A stretch of 64,000 nt of DNA from DAIDHZ01 sp035480255 (GTDB lineage: Bacteria > Chlamydiota > Chlamydiia > Chlamydiales > SM23-39), in contig CAZVXF010000001.1 of NCBI GenBank assembly GCA_964630875.1, positions 40,920 to 104,919 on the forward strand. Reading direction: 5' to 3'. The position numbers and the translations under genes are program-made. The notes beneath the pieces are model-generated. The model did not search any database and was not told the origin of the DNA. It saw nothing but the letters and a program-made list of their open reading frames with translations. The stretch's first letter is position 1; every line of letters begins with the position of its first letter. Positions 1 to 9,333 of the stretch are shown here, piece by piece.

Positions 1-1
1 C

Positions 2-253
2 GACACCGCGAATCATTTTGGAATTCGCATCGAAGACATTCTTGGAAAATCGCATAAAAAAGAATTTACCTACCCGCGGCAAATTGCCATGTACTTTTGT
101 CGGACTAAATTGCAACTTCCATTTCAAAAAATAGGATCTATCTTTAAACGGGATCACTCTACAGTGATAGCGAGTATCAAACAAATTCAAACAGGTCGTG
201 AGGGAGGATCAGGATCCATAGAAAGCGATATTTGTATGATCGAAAAAAAATAA
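2..253 (+). CDS. dnaA: DnaA, chromosomal replication initiator, C-terminal part only
   Basis: This is the 3' end of a gene cut by the window edge, and about 83 codons remain. The product is domain IV of DnaA, the helix-turn-helix module that binds DnaA boxes at the replication origin. The family signature is visible: YPRQIAMYFCR, then the turn and the recognition-helix motif RDHSTVIASIKQI (usual form RDHTTV). A Gly/Ser-rich tail of roughly 17 residues after the last helix is longer than in most DnaA proteins. Chlamydiae usually carry two dnaA copies and the sequence does not show which this is. The gene is convergent with the type III chaperone gene, and the two share a hairpin terminator. 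Confidence 0.9.
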   Translation, partial: DTANHFGIRIEDILGKSHKKEFTYPRQIAMYFCRTKLQLPFQKIGSIFKRDHSTVIASIKQIQTGREGGSGSIESDICMIEKK

Positions 254-256
254 AAT

Positions 257-289
257 ATCTCTGTGGTAAAAAAAATGAACCACAGAGAT
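257..289. terminator. Bidirectional hairpin terminator between dnaA and slc1
   Basis: A perfect 11-bp inverted repeat (ATCTCTGTGGT / ACCACAGAGAT) surrounds an A-rich loop. It starts four bases after the dnaA stop and ends seven bases before the convergent slc1 stop. The same stem sequence recurs in the terminator at 31597-31625. Confidence 0.65.
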
Positions 290-295
290 AATCGA

Positions 296-820
296 TTAGA
301 TCTTTATGAAGCGCTCGCCTGGTTTTGCACCACCGCCCATTGGAGCACCTTTTTGAGGTTGCTGTGGCATTCCTGGCATTTGGAAAGGTCCTGGATCTTC
401 GCCTGCGCAAATTTTTGTCACAATTCCACGCCATTTTTCCACTGTCTCTACAAAAAGAGGAGCAAATCGACGAAGAGCTGCTGCATCAACACCTAAGCCC
501 ATGTCGAGCACGCAGTGCATGAGAATGAGTTCTTCTTTCGGAGCCACACCAATGCCGCCGCCAGCCATTTGGCCGCCAAGCATTGAGCCTTCTAGAAGTC
601 TTGAATAGAGTTTCAATAAGATTTTATCATCTTTTGGCAGACCATCCAGAATCGGTGCATAAAGATACAGTCTGTCAGAATTTTGCTCGTAAGTGATATG
701 CAATGAAAAAGTATTATCAATTCCGAGAATACAGGTGTGATTTTCGTCGAAATCCAGAGCATCAAGATTTAGTTCTTTACCGAATTCTTTTAAATTTGCC
801 TTTGCGTTTTCGTAGGACAT
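296..820 (-). CDS. slc1: Type III secretion chaperone, Slc1-like (CesT family)
   Basis: The 174-residue acidic protein closely resembles chlamydial Slc1 (CT043 in C. trachomatis). In Chlamydia, Slc1 is a class I type III secretion chaperone that binds early effectors such as Tarp and delivers them to the injectisome. Features I recognise from that family are the start MSYENAKANLKEF, the segment SDRLYLYAPILDGLP, the run LLEGSMLGGQMAGGG, and a Pro/Gly/Met-rich C-terminal tail after about residue 145. The start at 820 has an AGGAG ribosome binding site. It lies head-to-head with glgX, as its homologue does in Chlamydiaceae as I recall. Its presence shows that this organism makes type III effectors. 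Confidence 0.9.
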   Translation of the reverse strand: MSYENAKANLKEFGKELNLDALDFDENHTCILGIDNTFSLHITYEQNSDRLYLYAPILDGLPKDDKILLKLYSRLLEGSMLGGQMAGGGIGVAPKEELILMHCVLDMGLGVDAAALRRFAPLFVETVEKWRGIVTKICAGEDPGPFQMPGMPQQPQKGAPMGGGAKPGERFIKI

Positions 821-953
821 TGAGGTTCTCCTGAATATAACTTTGCGACCTTAAAAAAATAGCCGCAGTACATTATTTTATAGTCCTTTCCTGAATAGCC
901 TGCAAGTAAATTAGAAAAAAAACCTAAGATCAGTTATATGAAAAATAATTTAT

Positions 954-2960
954 ATGGATAGAATGATTGCCACTCAAGGAGAAAGCTCTCCACTCGGCCT
1001 TTCAATCACTGCAACGATGGCTAATTTTGCTGTTTTTTCAAAAAATGCAACGGCTGTCACTCTTGGACTCTTTTCTCCAGGATTTAAAGATGTGCAAAGA
1101 CAATTCCCGATGCATAGAACGGGCGATATTTGGCACATTCGTCTCACGGATGTCCCAGAAGGAACGCAATATGCTTATAAAGCCGCCGGTCCCTTCTCAC
1201 ATGATACAAATGAACTGTTTAATGAAAATATTTGGCTTGCTGACCCCTATGCCAAGATTTTAGACATTCCGCGCATTTGGGGTGCAAAAGATCGAGCCTA
1301 TCGAACGCCTGTCCTATCTGCTCCCACTTTTGATTGGGAAGCAGTGACATCGCCGAATATCAAACCAGAAAACCTCGTCATTTATGAAATGCATGTCCGA
1401 GGCTTTACACAGCACCCCTCTGCTAACGTTGAAAATCCAGGGACTTATTTAGGTCTGATTGAAAAGATCCCCTACTTAAAAAAGTTGGGCATCAATGCAG
1501 TCCAATTAATGCCTGTTTTTGAATTCGATGAAATTCATAGTAGAGACCTTCAACCACAAACAGGAGAACCTCTTCCGAATTATTGGGGCTATAATACTCT
1601 TTTTTTCTTTGCACCTATGCGTCGATTTGCAGCGACGAACTCTCTTTTAGCTCCAATTCATGAATTCAAAACGATGGTTAAAAAGCTTCACAAGGAAGGC
1701 ATTGAAGTTTTCCTCGATGTTGTCTTCAACCATACAGGCGAAGGCAATGAGCGCAATTACTATATTCATTTTAGAGGCCTTGACAACCGTATCTATTACA
1801 TGGTGGATGAACAGGGTCACTATCGAAATTTTACTGGATGTGGGAACACAGTCAACTGCAATCATCCAGATGTGCAAACATTCATTGTCGATTGCTTAAA
1901 ATATTGGATTGAAGAGATGCATATCGACGGCTTTCGATTTGATCTTGCCTCGATATTTACGAGAGATTTAAATGGCTATCCCCTCGCAGTATCTCATGCG
2001 CCAGTTCTCGAAGCGATTACAAACTTATGCAAAGACAACAATGTGAAACTCATTGCTGAAGCATGGGACGCGGGGGGGCTTTATCAAGTTGGCCTATTTC
2101 CAAATCATTGGAAAAACTGGTCTGATTGGAATGGGAAATATCGAGATAGTGTACGCCGTTTTATTAAAGGAACGCCGTCTCAAGTAGGCGCATTTGCCGA
2201 TTCGCTGATGGGAAGCCAATCGATTTATGGAGAATCAGGAACCCCATTATCCAGCATTAACTTGATCACTGCCCACGATGGATTTTGCTTACGAGATCTT
2301 GTCACCTATCAAATGAAACACAATTATGATAACGGCGAAATGAATAACGATGGGTGTAATTCCAATGACAGTTGGAACTGTGGTGCTGAAGGGCCAACCA
2401 TTAATCCAGGAATTGCAACTCTTCGCGAAAGACAAATGCGCAATTTCTTACTGGCTCTATTTCTCTCGCAAGGAGTTCCTATGATTTTAATGGGAGATGA
2501 ATACGGTCATACAAGAAAAGGAAATAACAATCCCTTTGTACAAGACAATGAAATCAACTGGTTTTTGTGGAATATCCTAGAAAAAAATGAAAAAATCTTC
2601 AATTTTGTCTCATCTCTGATTGCTTTTAGAACAAAACAAAATTCACTGAAGCATACACATTTTCTTTCGACAAAAGATGTCAGCTGGCATGGGATCAATC
2701 CAGATCATCCCGATTGGGGCGATGAATCGCGTTTCCTCGCGTTTACCTTAGTGGGTTCTCCTCCGATTTATGCAGCATTCAATGCATTCAGCCATCCGAT
2801 CAAAGTCACACTTCCTCCAAAAAGCAAATGGAAACAAATCTTAAGAACAGATAACGATTGGGATGCGCATTGTTTGAATGAACCGGAATGTGGAACTCTG
2901 CTGACAGATCAAGTCGAATTACCCGCATACTCATCCATCCTTTGTTTTGCCACTTCGTAA
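954..2960 (+). CDS. glgX: Glycogen debranching enzyme (isoamylase type), GlgX
   Basis: The 668-residue GH13 isoamylase hydrolyses alpha-1,6 branches of glycogen, as part of chlamydial glycogen turnover. An N-terminal CBM48-like beta-sandwich covers about residues 10-105. The TIM barrel follows with the standard GH13 regions: DVVFNHTGEG, DGFRFDLAS (nucleophile Asp), AEAWDAGG (acid/base Glu) and ITAHDGF (transition-state Asp). The C-terminal beta domain ends at the stop. The length is normal. The first ATG (954) and another at 963 are both possible starts, and neither has an obvious Shine-Dalgarno. It is divergent from slc1 across a 133-bp AT-rich gap that must hold both promoters. Confidence 0.95.
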   Translation: MDRMIATQGESSPLGLSITATMANFAVFSKNATAVTLGLFSPGFKDVQRQFPMHRTGDIWHIRLTDVPEGTQYAYKAAGPFSHDTNELFNENIWLADPYAKILDIPRIWGAKDRAYRTPVLSAPTFDWEAVTSPNIKPENLVIYEMHVRGFTQHPSANVENPGTYLGLIEKIPYLKKLGINAVQLMPVFEFDEIHSRDLQPQTGEPLPNYWGYNTLFFFAPMRRFAATNSLLAPIHEFKTMVKKLHKEGIEVFLDVVFNHTGEGNERNYYIHFRGLDNRIYYMVDEQGHYRNFTGCGNTVNCNHPDVQTFIVDCLKYWIEEMHIDGFRFDLASIFTRDLNGYPLAVSHAPVLEAITNLCKDNNVKLIAEAWDAGGLYQVGLFPNHWKNWSDWNGKYRDSVRRFIKGTPSQVGAFADSLMGSQSIYGESGTPLSSINLITAHDGFCLRDLVTYQMKHNYDNGEMNNDGCNSNDSWNCGAEGPTINPGIATLRERQMRNFLLALFLSQGVPMILMGDEYGHTRKGNNNPFVQDNEINWFLWNILEKNEKIFNFVSSLIAFRTKQNSLKHTHFLSTKDVSWHGINPDHPDWGDESRFLAFTLVGSPPIYAAFNAFSHPIKVTLPPKSKWKQILRTDNDWDAHCLNEPECGTLLTDQVELPAYSSILCFATS

Positions 2961-3076
2961 CAAGCCTCTTTAAAACCTGCATTCTTAAAAAAAAATAACA
3001 GCATGATCATATACCCAGCTCTTTACTGAAATGAAATCGCTTTGCTATGCTTCAGTTTAAAAAAAAGGAAAAATTC

Positions 3077-3706
3077 ATGCGCTACTTTCTTCTATTCGCT
3101 TTCTCACTTTTTCTTGTCAGTTGCTCGCATCGGACAGATTATATGACTCGATTCCATGAAGATGGAAGAGCAAAACCTGTTGCTGCGATCGCATCCATGA
3201 TTGACACTTCCTCTTTTGAACTACCCTGGAGTATTTCAGAAGAACTTACGTCCATGATTTCTTCACAAATTAGACAAGGGGGAAAGATTTTCGTTGTCGC
3301 TAAGGAAGACGACGCATTTTCTGAAAATCCATTTGGAGCCGATCTATCTTGGGTAAAGAGAGAATTTTCCGATCAAGAATTTGCTGTATTTTTAGAACTC
3401 GTTGAACATGAAATTGTTCCAGCGGCAAAATCGAAGAATGACTTGCCCCAAGAAATCTCTTCTCATCTGAATATGGCCGTTCGTCTGAGAGTTGTTGACA
3501 ACCGCGGTGCTACCCCAAAAATTGTGCTCCAAGAAATTGTGAAAGACACATATTTCATCCCAAAATCTGTTTCAGAGGAAACACATTCAATCACTTGGGG
3601 AAATCCTGCTTTTGCAAAAACTCCCATGGGGATTGCTCATGCGCAACTCACTCGTGAGCTAACCAGTCGAATTAGCGACTACATCCTTCTTGCGAAAAGT
3701 AGATGA
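3077..3706 (+). CDS. Predicted lipoprotein, chlamydial conserved type
   Basis: The product is 209 residues with a lipoprotein signal peptide: MRYFLLF, a hydrophobic stretch, and the lipobox LVSC with the lipidated Cys near residue 16. The start at 3077 has a GGA ribosome binding site eight bases upstream; an earlier ATG at 3047 would spoil the signal peptide. The mature part is mixed alpha/beta and has a segment SWVKREFSDQEFAVFLELVEHEIVPA. I see no catalytic motif and cannot assign a function. It overlaps the next gene by ATGA, so it opens a translationally coupled operon running to 6846 (protease, phosphatase, desulfurase, DUF6314). Confidence 0.8.
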   Translation: MRYFLLFAFSLFLVSCSHRTDYMTRFHEDGRAKPVAAIASMIDTSSFELPWSISEELTSMISSQIRQGGKIFVVAKEDDAFSENPFGADLSWVKREFSDQEFAVFLELVEHEIVPAAKSKNDLPQEISSHLNMAVRLRVVDNRGATPKIVLQEIVKDTYFIPKSVSEETHSITWGNPAFAKTPMGIAHAQLTRELTSRISDYILLAKSR

Positions 3707-4536
3707 GTGTTCTTGCTTTCGCAATTCTTGCGATCATTACGCTTACCATTGGATGGAAAAGAAACTTTTTTTCTTTTCCATCCGGTCACTGGTTTTATCA
3801 AATTCGGTGGCACCATGTTGCTTTTGCTTTTTTCATCTATTTTCTTTTTTCTGTAATCCTATCTCCATGGGTCGGAAAATGGTTACAAAAAATATTGATT
3901 CATAATCATTCAACACAATCAATTTTAAGCTATGCGACTTGGTTAAATTTTATTAATTCGACAATGATTTTTGTTTTCTTGATGGTCGTTCTGACCGCAT
4001 TACCAGTATTGAGAAAAATGGGGTCGCGTGAACCTTTCTCCTATTTACAAGATTTAGGAGCAGCATTGACTGCATGGGCAATTTCCTTTCCATTGATTGT
4101 ATTTGTCAATCAAGGATTAGATTGGATTGTTACCCATATTTTTCATGTGGCTCATGCGCCTGAACAACTTGCCGTTCAATTTCTTAAAATGACTTTAGGC
4201 TATCCCGTTCTTTTTATTCTAGCGCTGCTCTCTATTGCTGTTTTAGCACCTCTTGTCGAAGAAGTTCTTTTCCGAGGTTTTTTACAATCTTTTATTCGAC
4301 AACATTTGGGTAAAAAACAAGCCATTTTTATCACATCCTTGCTCTTCTCTCTCTTTCATTACTCGCCTGAACAAAAAATATCTAATCTGACGATTGTTGG
4401 TTCTCTGTTTATTTTTTCCCTATTCTTAGGTTTTGTTTACGAAAAAAGAGAATCTCTTCTAGCTCCGATTTTTTTACATTCCTTATTTAACACAGTCAAT
4501 GTAATGAATTTGTATTTCTTAGGAAAAACCTTGTGA
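3703..4536 (+). CDS. CPBP-family intramembrane metalloprotease (Abi/Rce1-like)
   Basis: This is a 277-residue polytopic membrane protein. The three CPBP motifs are present near the C-terminus: EEVLFRGF (paired Glu, with Arg), FSLFHY (His) and HSLFN (His-Asn). Together these form the intramembrane metal site of the Rce1-like family. About seven hydrophobic segments are visible. Bacterial members process peptides or act in self-immunity, and the substrate here is unknown. The start overlaps the lipoprotein stop (ATGA) and the end overlaps the PP2C start, so the gene is co-translated in the operon. A second, unrelated-looking CPBP gene lies at 15654. Confidence 0.88.
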   Translation: MSVLAFAILAIITLTIGWKRNFFSFPSGHWFYQIRWHHVAFAFFIYFLFSVILSPWVGKWLQKILIHNHSTQSILSYATWLNFINSTMIFVFLMVVLTALPVLRKMGSREPFSYLQDLGAALTAWAISFPLIVFVNQGLDWIVTHIFHVAHAPEQLAVQFLKMTLGYPVLFILALLSIAVLAPLVEEVLFRGFLQSFIRQHLGKKQAIFITSLLFSLFHYSPEQKISNLTIVGSLFIFSLFLGFVYEKRESLLAPIFLHSLFNTVNVMNLYFLGKTL

Positions 4537-5255
4537 AATTCATATCTCATGGAAAAACCGATATCGGTTGTATTCGCACAAATAACGAAGACGTTTGGGT
4601 CGCTTTACCGCATCTTGGTTTTTTTGCAATTGCTGATGGAATGGGCGGCCATAATGCTGGAGAAGTAGCGGCTCAAAAAACAATTGATTTTCTGATTTCT
4701 AAAATTTCTGAAATTAAAGAATACGATATCATGGAGGTAATTATTGAGCTCCGATATCTCATTGAAAAGGCAAATCAACATATTCATATTTTAGGCTCTA
4801 GCTTTCCTGAATATCAAGGAATGGGAACCACGCTCTGTTGTCTTCTGTGGACGCATTCTGCGATTGTATATGCTCATGTTGGAGATAGCCGAATATATAG
4901 ATTTCGAGACAATAAACTGTCTCTTCTGACTCAAGATCATTCATTACTCGCAAAATGGCTTTCTACTGGGAAATTAGCCGAAACATGCGCTACGCCTTTT
5001 CCATATAAACATGTGATTACAAGATCAATTGGTGGATCTGGGAAGGCCAATCCTGAAATTGCCGTCGCGACTTATCAAGAAGGCGATCTTTTCTTTCTTT
5101 GCAGTGATGGTTTGACAGATGCAATGACTCTTGAAGAGATGGAGGAAATCTTAATTCAAGAAAAAAATCTAGAAAATGCTGCCTCTTTATTCATTGAAAA
5201 GGCAAAAATTAAAGGCGGTTCTGATAACATGACAATTGTCATGGTTAAACAATGA
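4533..5255 (+). CDS. PP2C-family serine/threonine protein phosphatase
   Basis: This 240-residue cytoplasmic metal-dependent phosphatase removes phosphate from Ser/Thr residues and probably opposes the Hanks-type kinases of Chlamydiae. All PP2C motifs are present: RTNNEDVW, ADGMGGHNAGE with the metal-binding Asp, GMGTTLCC, HVGDSRIY, LLTQDHS, CSDGLTD and GGSDNMTIV. The length is that of the bacterial single-domain (PrpC/Stp-like) form. The start is GTG, overlapping the protease stop as GTGA. The gene is followed by nifS with an ATGA overlap, the same phosphatase/desulfurase neighbourhood I recall from Chlamydiaceae. Confidence 0.95.
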   Translation: MKFISHGKTDIGCIRTNNEDVWVALPHLGFFAIADGMGGHNAGEVAAQKTIDFLISKISEIKEYDIMEVIIELRYLIEKANQHIHILGSSFPEYQGMGTTLCCLLWTHSAIVYAHVGDSRIYRFRDNKLSLLTQDHSLLAKWLSTGKLAETCATPFPYKHVITRSIGGSGKANPEIAVATYQEGDLFFLCSDGLTDAMTLEEMEEILIQEKNLENAASLFIEKAKIKGGSDNMTIVMVKQ

Positions 5256-6376
5256 ATCGTATTTATTTAGACAACAATGCAACCACCGCTCTCGATCCAC
5301 GGGTATTCAAAGCAATGCTTGTCGATTTACAAGGGCCTCCTGCCAATCCTTCTAGCGTCCACTGGTTTGGGACCCAAGCAAAAAACCATCTTCAGCAAGC
5401 GCGCTCATCGATCGCCTCTTTTTTTCAAGCTAAACCTGAGGAAATTACTTTTACTTCTGGAGGAACAGAAAGTGCCAATCTTTTTCTCCGAGGTCTCGGA
5501 ACAAAAGGCCACGTTATCTCCACCAAAATTGAACATTCTTGTGTCCTTAAAACCCTACAAGCTCTTGAAAAAGAGGGCTTAAAAGTAACCTATTTACCAG
5601 TCGGTCCTTGGGGCGCGCCTCTTAGCGAAGACTTAAAAGCTGCGATTCGATCTGATACAATTGCAATCGCCTTGAGCGCCGCAAATAATGAAACAGGCGT
5701 ACGACTTGACCTTGAGACTTTTGCTGATATTGCTCATCAGCATCACATTCCTCTTTTCATAGATGCCGTGTCTTTCATAGGAAAAGAACCTTTTCCAATG
5801 CACCCTGGAATTACAGCTGTCACTCTTAGCGGTCATAAATTTCATGCGCCAAAAGGGGTAGGGGCTCTTTTTTTGCGCTCCTCTCTAAAACTAAAAGCTC
5901 AAATGACTGGCGGAGAACAAGAATATCAACATCGCGCAGGAACAGAAAATTTAGCTGGCATTTTGGGACTTGCAAAAGCGCTCGAAATTGTGCAAAAGGA
6001 TCAAATTCAAATTTCGCAACATCTGAATGATCTTCGTCTTCACTTAGAACACGGTCTACAAAAAGAAATCCCCATTGTTCTGATCAATGGCGAAGGCCCT
6101 AGAATTTCCAACACGTCGAATCTGTGTTTCCCCGACATTGATGGCGAAACCCTTCTGATTCAGCTAGATATGGCAGGAATTGCCGTGTCCCATGGTTCGG
6201 CATGCGCATCGGGAGCACTTGAGCCATCACGAGTCTTAATTCAGATGGGAATTCCCCAAAAAATGGCTCGCAGCTCTCTTCGGTTTTCCTTAAGTCGGAT
6301 GAATACCCGTGAAGAAATCGATCTAGTCATTGAAAAAACATCGCAAATCGTTCAAAAGCTTTCCAAGATGAAATGA
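5252..6376 (+). CDS. Cysteine desulfurase, NifS/IscS-like
   Basis: The product is a 374-residue PLP enzyme that takes sulfur from cysteine for Fe-S clusters or thiolated tRNA. Visible features are the N-terminal IYLDNNATTALDP, the SGGTESANLFL phosphate-binding loop, the PLP lysine in SGHKFHAPKG, and the persulfide cysteine in the flexible loop SHGSACASGALEPS. The C-terminus carries the RFSLSRMNTREEID block. The length is typical of NifS-type enzymes. No iscU or sufU scaffold gene lies beside it in this window. The start overlaps the phosphatase stop by ATGA, and its own stop overlaps the DUF6314 gene, so all are one transcript. Confidence 0.94.
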   Translation: MNRIYLDNNATTALDPRVFKAMLVDLQGPPANPSSVHWFGTQAKNHLQQARSSIASFFQAKPEEITFTSGGTESANLFLRGLGTKGHVISTKIEHSCVLKTLQALEKEGLKVTYLPVGPWGAPLSEDLKAAIRSDTIAIALSAANNETGVRLDLETFADIAHQHHIPLFIDAVSFIGKEPFPMHPGITAVTLSGHKFHAPKGVGALFLRSSLKLKAQMTGGEQEYQHRAGTENLAGILGLAKALEIVQKDQIQISQHLNDLRLHLEHGLQKEIPIVLINGEGPRISNTSNLCFPDIDGETLLIQLDMAGIAVSHGSACASGALEPSRVLIQMGIPQKMARSSLRFSLSRMNTREEIDLVIEKTSQIVQKLSKMK

Positions 6377-6846
6377 CCCAAACGATTTTTAATCATTTTG
6401 AAGGATCCTGGCAGTTCAAGCGAATCACTCCTCATGGCAAAATGATTGGTGTGGCGCGTTTTACAAACAAAACCCCTAACGAATTGCATTATAGAGAAGA
6501 AGGTCTATTCATCAGGGAAACAATACCGAAAGTCAGTTCAGAAGATGACAACGAGCAGTATACTCATAAAATCTTTCAAGAATACATCTACCGATTAGAA
6601 AATGACAAAATCGTCATCTATTTTAATGAAAAGCCACCTCGCTTATTTCATCGATTAGAATTTACAGATGATTCCCAAGCGTTTGGATTTCACCTATGTA
6701 AATCCGACCAATATGAAGCTTTTTTTCATTTTGAGAGCCCTGAAAAGTTCACTGTTACGTATTTAGTGAAGGGTCCTAAAAAAAATTATACGATCAATAC
6801 CACGTTCCAAAAGTATGTAAAAACGACTCTACCGGGACAGTTTTAA
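6373..6846 (+). CDS. DUF6314-like beta-barrel protein
   Basis: A 157-residue soluble protein starts by overlapping the nifS stop (ATGA). It has the look of the DUF6314 family: an N-terminal FEGSWQFKRITPHG, followed by alternating beta strands with aromatic residues (LHYREEGLF, YIYRLENDKIVIYF, RLFHRLEF, FHLCKSDQYEAFFHF). This pattern fits a lipocalin-like barrel that could bind a small hydrophobic ligand. No catalytic residues can be pointed to, and the family has no agreed function that I know of. It is the last gene of the operon; the next gene is convergent. Confidence 0.75.
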   Translation: MTQTIFNHFEGSWQFKRITPHGKMIGVARFTNKTPNELHYREEGLFIRETIPKVSSEDDNEQYTHKIFQEYIYRLENDKIVIYFNEKPPRLFHRLEFTDDSQAFGFHLCKSDQYEAFFHFESPEKFTVTYLVKGPKKNYTINTTFQKYVKTTLPGQF

Positions 6847-6915
6847 AAAGAGATAAACCCGAAGTTCAGATTCATTTTACCTAGAATGGAAAGCGGAATT
6901 TTAAAACGAGTGTAA

Positions 6916-8106
6916 CTAATCGTTCAGACTGGATACTAAAACAGTACCTACTCCAAGCATTGTCGCATCCTTAACGACGAACTCGAACGAATCTACCCGA
7001 ACAATTTCCCCACTTACTGGGGCATGGCCTAGTTCTCGAATCATTAGATCGCCAATCGTTTCGTCTTCGTCACTTGGAATTTTCGCATGGAATTCTTGGT
7101 TGAATGCATGAATTGTCATTTCACCTGGGAGCGTGCGCTCAATATAAAATAAGGGAGATTCTTCTGTAATTGGGATGGTTGCCTCTTTCCCAAAAATCTG
7201 TGAAATAATCTGATCTAAAGTAAGAATACCACATGCCTTTCCGCTCAGATCAAGAATGACAGCAGCGCTTTGTTTATTTGTTCGGAACTGATGCAAGACT
7301 TCCAGAATCGAAGTTTCTTTAGATACAAACCAAGGCGCTTTCGATTTTTCAAAAATTGGATCTAAATTTTCGAGTCTTAATAAATCGCGGACAAAAGCAA
7401 ATGCAACAATTTGATTTTTCTGATGACGGTAAAAGAAAATCATCGGATCATAATGATTTTTAAGGTGTTGAGTAACGTCTTGAAGATTTGCCGTTGTTGG
7501 AACTGTGATGGCCTGTTCTAAGGGGGTCATCATTTCTGCAGCAGATCTGTTTTTAAACTGAAAAATTTTCTCCGTGAGCACGTTCAGTTCATCCTCGCTG
7601 TCCTCTCTTTGTAGAAAAGCAATCGCAACCTCATCTCGCGAAAAAGCAGCCGTCGTATCTTTAGATTTTCCAATCATTTTTGAAATCAGACCAAACAACC
7701 AGATTAGAGGAAGAAAAATGCGAGAAATCACAGAGATATAAGGGACTAAAGCAAGCGAAAGTTGAGACGGATGACGTCGGGCCGCAAACATCGGCGACAA
7801 TTCCCCAACAATAACAACCAGAAATACTTGCGTAATGGGTGCGATATCCGGATTTAGATTGAGATACTCATAAAATTTACGTGAACATTCAGAACCAATT
7901 AACAAAGCGGTATTGACGCCAATCAAAGTCGTGCCAAAGAATCGAGACGGATGCTGTAAAAGAGAACAAAGCCAAATCGCCCGACGATTGCCTATGCTCG
8001 CGTAATATTGCAATCGGATTCGACTCGCTGACAGAGATGCCATTTCAAAAAGGGCAAAGAGCCCTTGAATGAAAACCGAAAGCAAAGTGAGAAATAAATA
8101 AATCAT
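6916..8106 (-). CDS. CNNM transmembrane / CBS / CorC_HlyC protein, second of a pair
   Basis: The product is a 396-residue membrane protein. A CNNM/DUF21 domain of about four hydrophobic segments (residues 1-150, with ASLSASRIRLQYYAS) is followed by a CBS pair (about 195-310) and a C-terminal CorC_HlyC domain (about 320-396, with DEDETIGDLMIRELG). The family, often called hemolysin-like or TlyC, is implicated in magnesium or divalent cation transport, and the hemolysin label is historical. Its start overlaps the stop of the paralogue at 8103. The first CBS motif is weaker than in the partner (MTPLEQAITVP against the usual MVPR), which suggests the two copies have diverged or form a heteromer. 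Confidence 0.88.
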   Translation of the reverse strand: MIYLFLTLLSVFIQGLFALFEMASLSASRIRLQYYASIGNRRAIWLCSLLQHPSRFFGTTLIGVNTALLIGSECSRKFYEYLNLNPDIAPITQVFLVVIVGELSPMFAARRHPSQLSLALVPYISVISRIFLPLIWLFGLISKMIGKSKDTTAAFSRDEVAIAFLQREDSEDELNVLTEKIFQFKNRSAAEMMTPLEQAITVPTTANLQDVTQHLKNHYDPMIFFYRHQKNQIVAFAFVRDLLRLENLDPIFEKSKAPWFVSKETSILEVLHQFRTNKQSAAVILDLSGKACGILTLDQIISQIFGKEATIPITEESPLFYIERTLPGEMTIHAFNQEFHAKIPSDEDETIGDLMIRELGHAPVSGEIVRVDSFEFVVKDATMLGVGTVLVSSLND

Positions 8107-9332
8107 TGCTTTCCATTCCTCAGACGGCGCACATAGATTCTTAAAATGCGATTAGGTTCAGCTTCGATCACATGAAATAAAAATGAATCCGTTGAAAATT
8201 TTGTACCCACTTTCGGTATATCGCCGATTTGCTCAATGAGAAAACCAGCAAGCGTTACAATATTTTCTTTCGTTGGCAAAGCAACTCCAAAGATTTCTTC
8301 AAAATCTGTCAGTTCCAACTTTCCGCTTGCAATGATCGCATCAGGTCCAGATCTCGTATAGAGAGTGCTTAAATCTCTTCGATCTTTAATTTCACCAATG
8401 ACAGCCTCAATCAAATCTTCCTGAGAAATAATGCCTGAAATAGATCCATATTCATCGACAACAATCGCTAAACTCTCCCCTCTTTCTCGGAGATTTTGTA
8501 ATAAAGTCCAACTTCTCGTTGTTTCCGGCACAAAGTAAGGTTTTTTAACAATGGATCGCAAATCGGAACTTTTCTGAATTTGATTTCTATTCAAAAAATA
8601 GCGACGTGTAGTCAGAATGCCAATCATTTTTTCTAGATTCCCATCACACACAGGAACACGGGTCGTTTCTAAATCTACAAAAAGATGAATGAGTTGCGAT
8701 AATGGCTGATTGATGTCGAAATAAAGGACCTCATCGCGAGGTCGCATACGCTCTCGAACAATCGATTCTTGTAAATCAAGAGTCCCTTCCACTAAATCGC
8801 GCTCTTGAGCCATTAAAATCCCTTTTTCTTCAGAGGTTTGAAGAACATGACGAAGTTCATCTGAGGAGATTGCGTCTTCTTTCTTTAAAAAGAAGAACAA
8901 AAATCGAGAGATCCAATTGGTCAGTCTTGTTAATGGCTTCCGAATCGGCGTCAATACTTTTGAAAACCAATCCACAAAAGGGGCTACTTTGATTGCAAAA
9001 GGGACATTTTTCTGATAAGCAAACGATTTAGGAATGATTTCTCCAAAAATCAGAACAAGTATCAGAGGAACTCCCACTTTATAGACCCAGCTATCGCCGG
9101 TAAACAGATTTGCGACTGTATTTTGGATAAGTATGTTTACTAACATGTTGAGCATCAACAATGTAACTAATACATCACGCGGTCGCGTCATGAGAGAAAA
9201 AATCAAACGTCGGTTACGAATCGGACTGCCTTGAAAAGACTTCAGAGTCGTATGTGAAATCGAAAAAAGAGCCGTTTCAGATCCAGAAATCAGCGCAGAA
9301 ATAGTAATCAGAAAAACGAGAAGCGCGATCAA
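8103..9332 (-). CDS. CNNM transmembrane / CBS / CorC_HlyC protein, first of a pair
   Basis: The product is 409 residues with the same domain order as its downstream neighbour: a CNNM membrane domain (1-150; motifs SGSETALFSIS and GEIIPKSFAY are family hallmarks), paired CBS domains with MRPRDEVLYFD and VVDEYGSISGIISQEDLIEAVIGEI, and a CorC_HlyC domain at the end. The CBS pair normally senses adenine nucleotides or Mg-ATP, and the membrane domain handles divalent cations. The two paralogues overlap by four bases (ATGA) and are co-translated. Tandem CNNM genes next to the NifS-like gene are conserved across Chlamydiae as I recall. Confidence 0.92.
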   Translation of the reverse strand: MIALLVFLITISALISGSETALFSISHTTLKSFQGSPIRNRRLIFSLMTRPRDVLVTLLMLNMLVNILIQNTVANLFTGDSWVYKVGVPLILVLIFGEIIPKSFAYQKNVPFAIKVAPFVDWFSKVLTPIRKPLTRLTNWISRFLFFFLKKEDAISSDELRHVLQTSEEKGILMAQERDLVEGTLDLQESIVRERMRPRDEVLYFDINQPLSQLIHLFVDLETTRVPVCDGNLEKMIGILTTRRYFLNRNQIQKSSDLRSIVKKPYFVPETTRSWTLLQNLRERGESLAIVVDEYGSISGIISQEDLIEAVIGEIKDRRDLSTLYTRSGPDAIIASGKLELTDFEEIFGVALPTKENIVTLAGFLIEQIGDIPKVGTKFSTDSFLFHVIEAEPNRILRIYVRRLRNGKQ

Positions 9333-9333
9333 A

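Noticed and set aside
6847..6915. Possible terminator between the DUF6314 and CNNM genes
   Set aside because: No convincing stem-loop with a T run could be found in this short gap.
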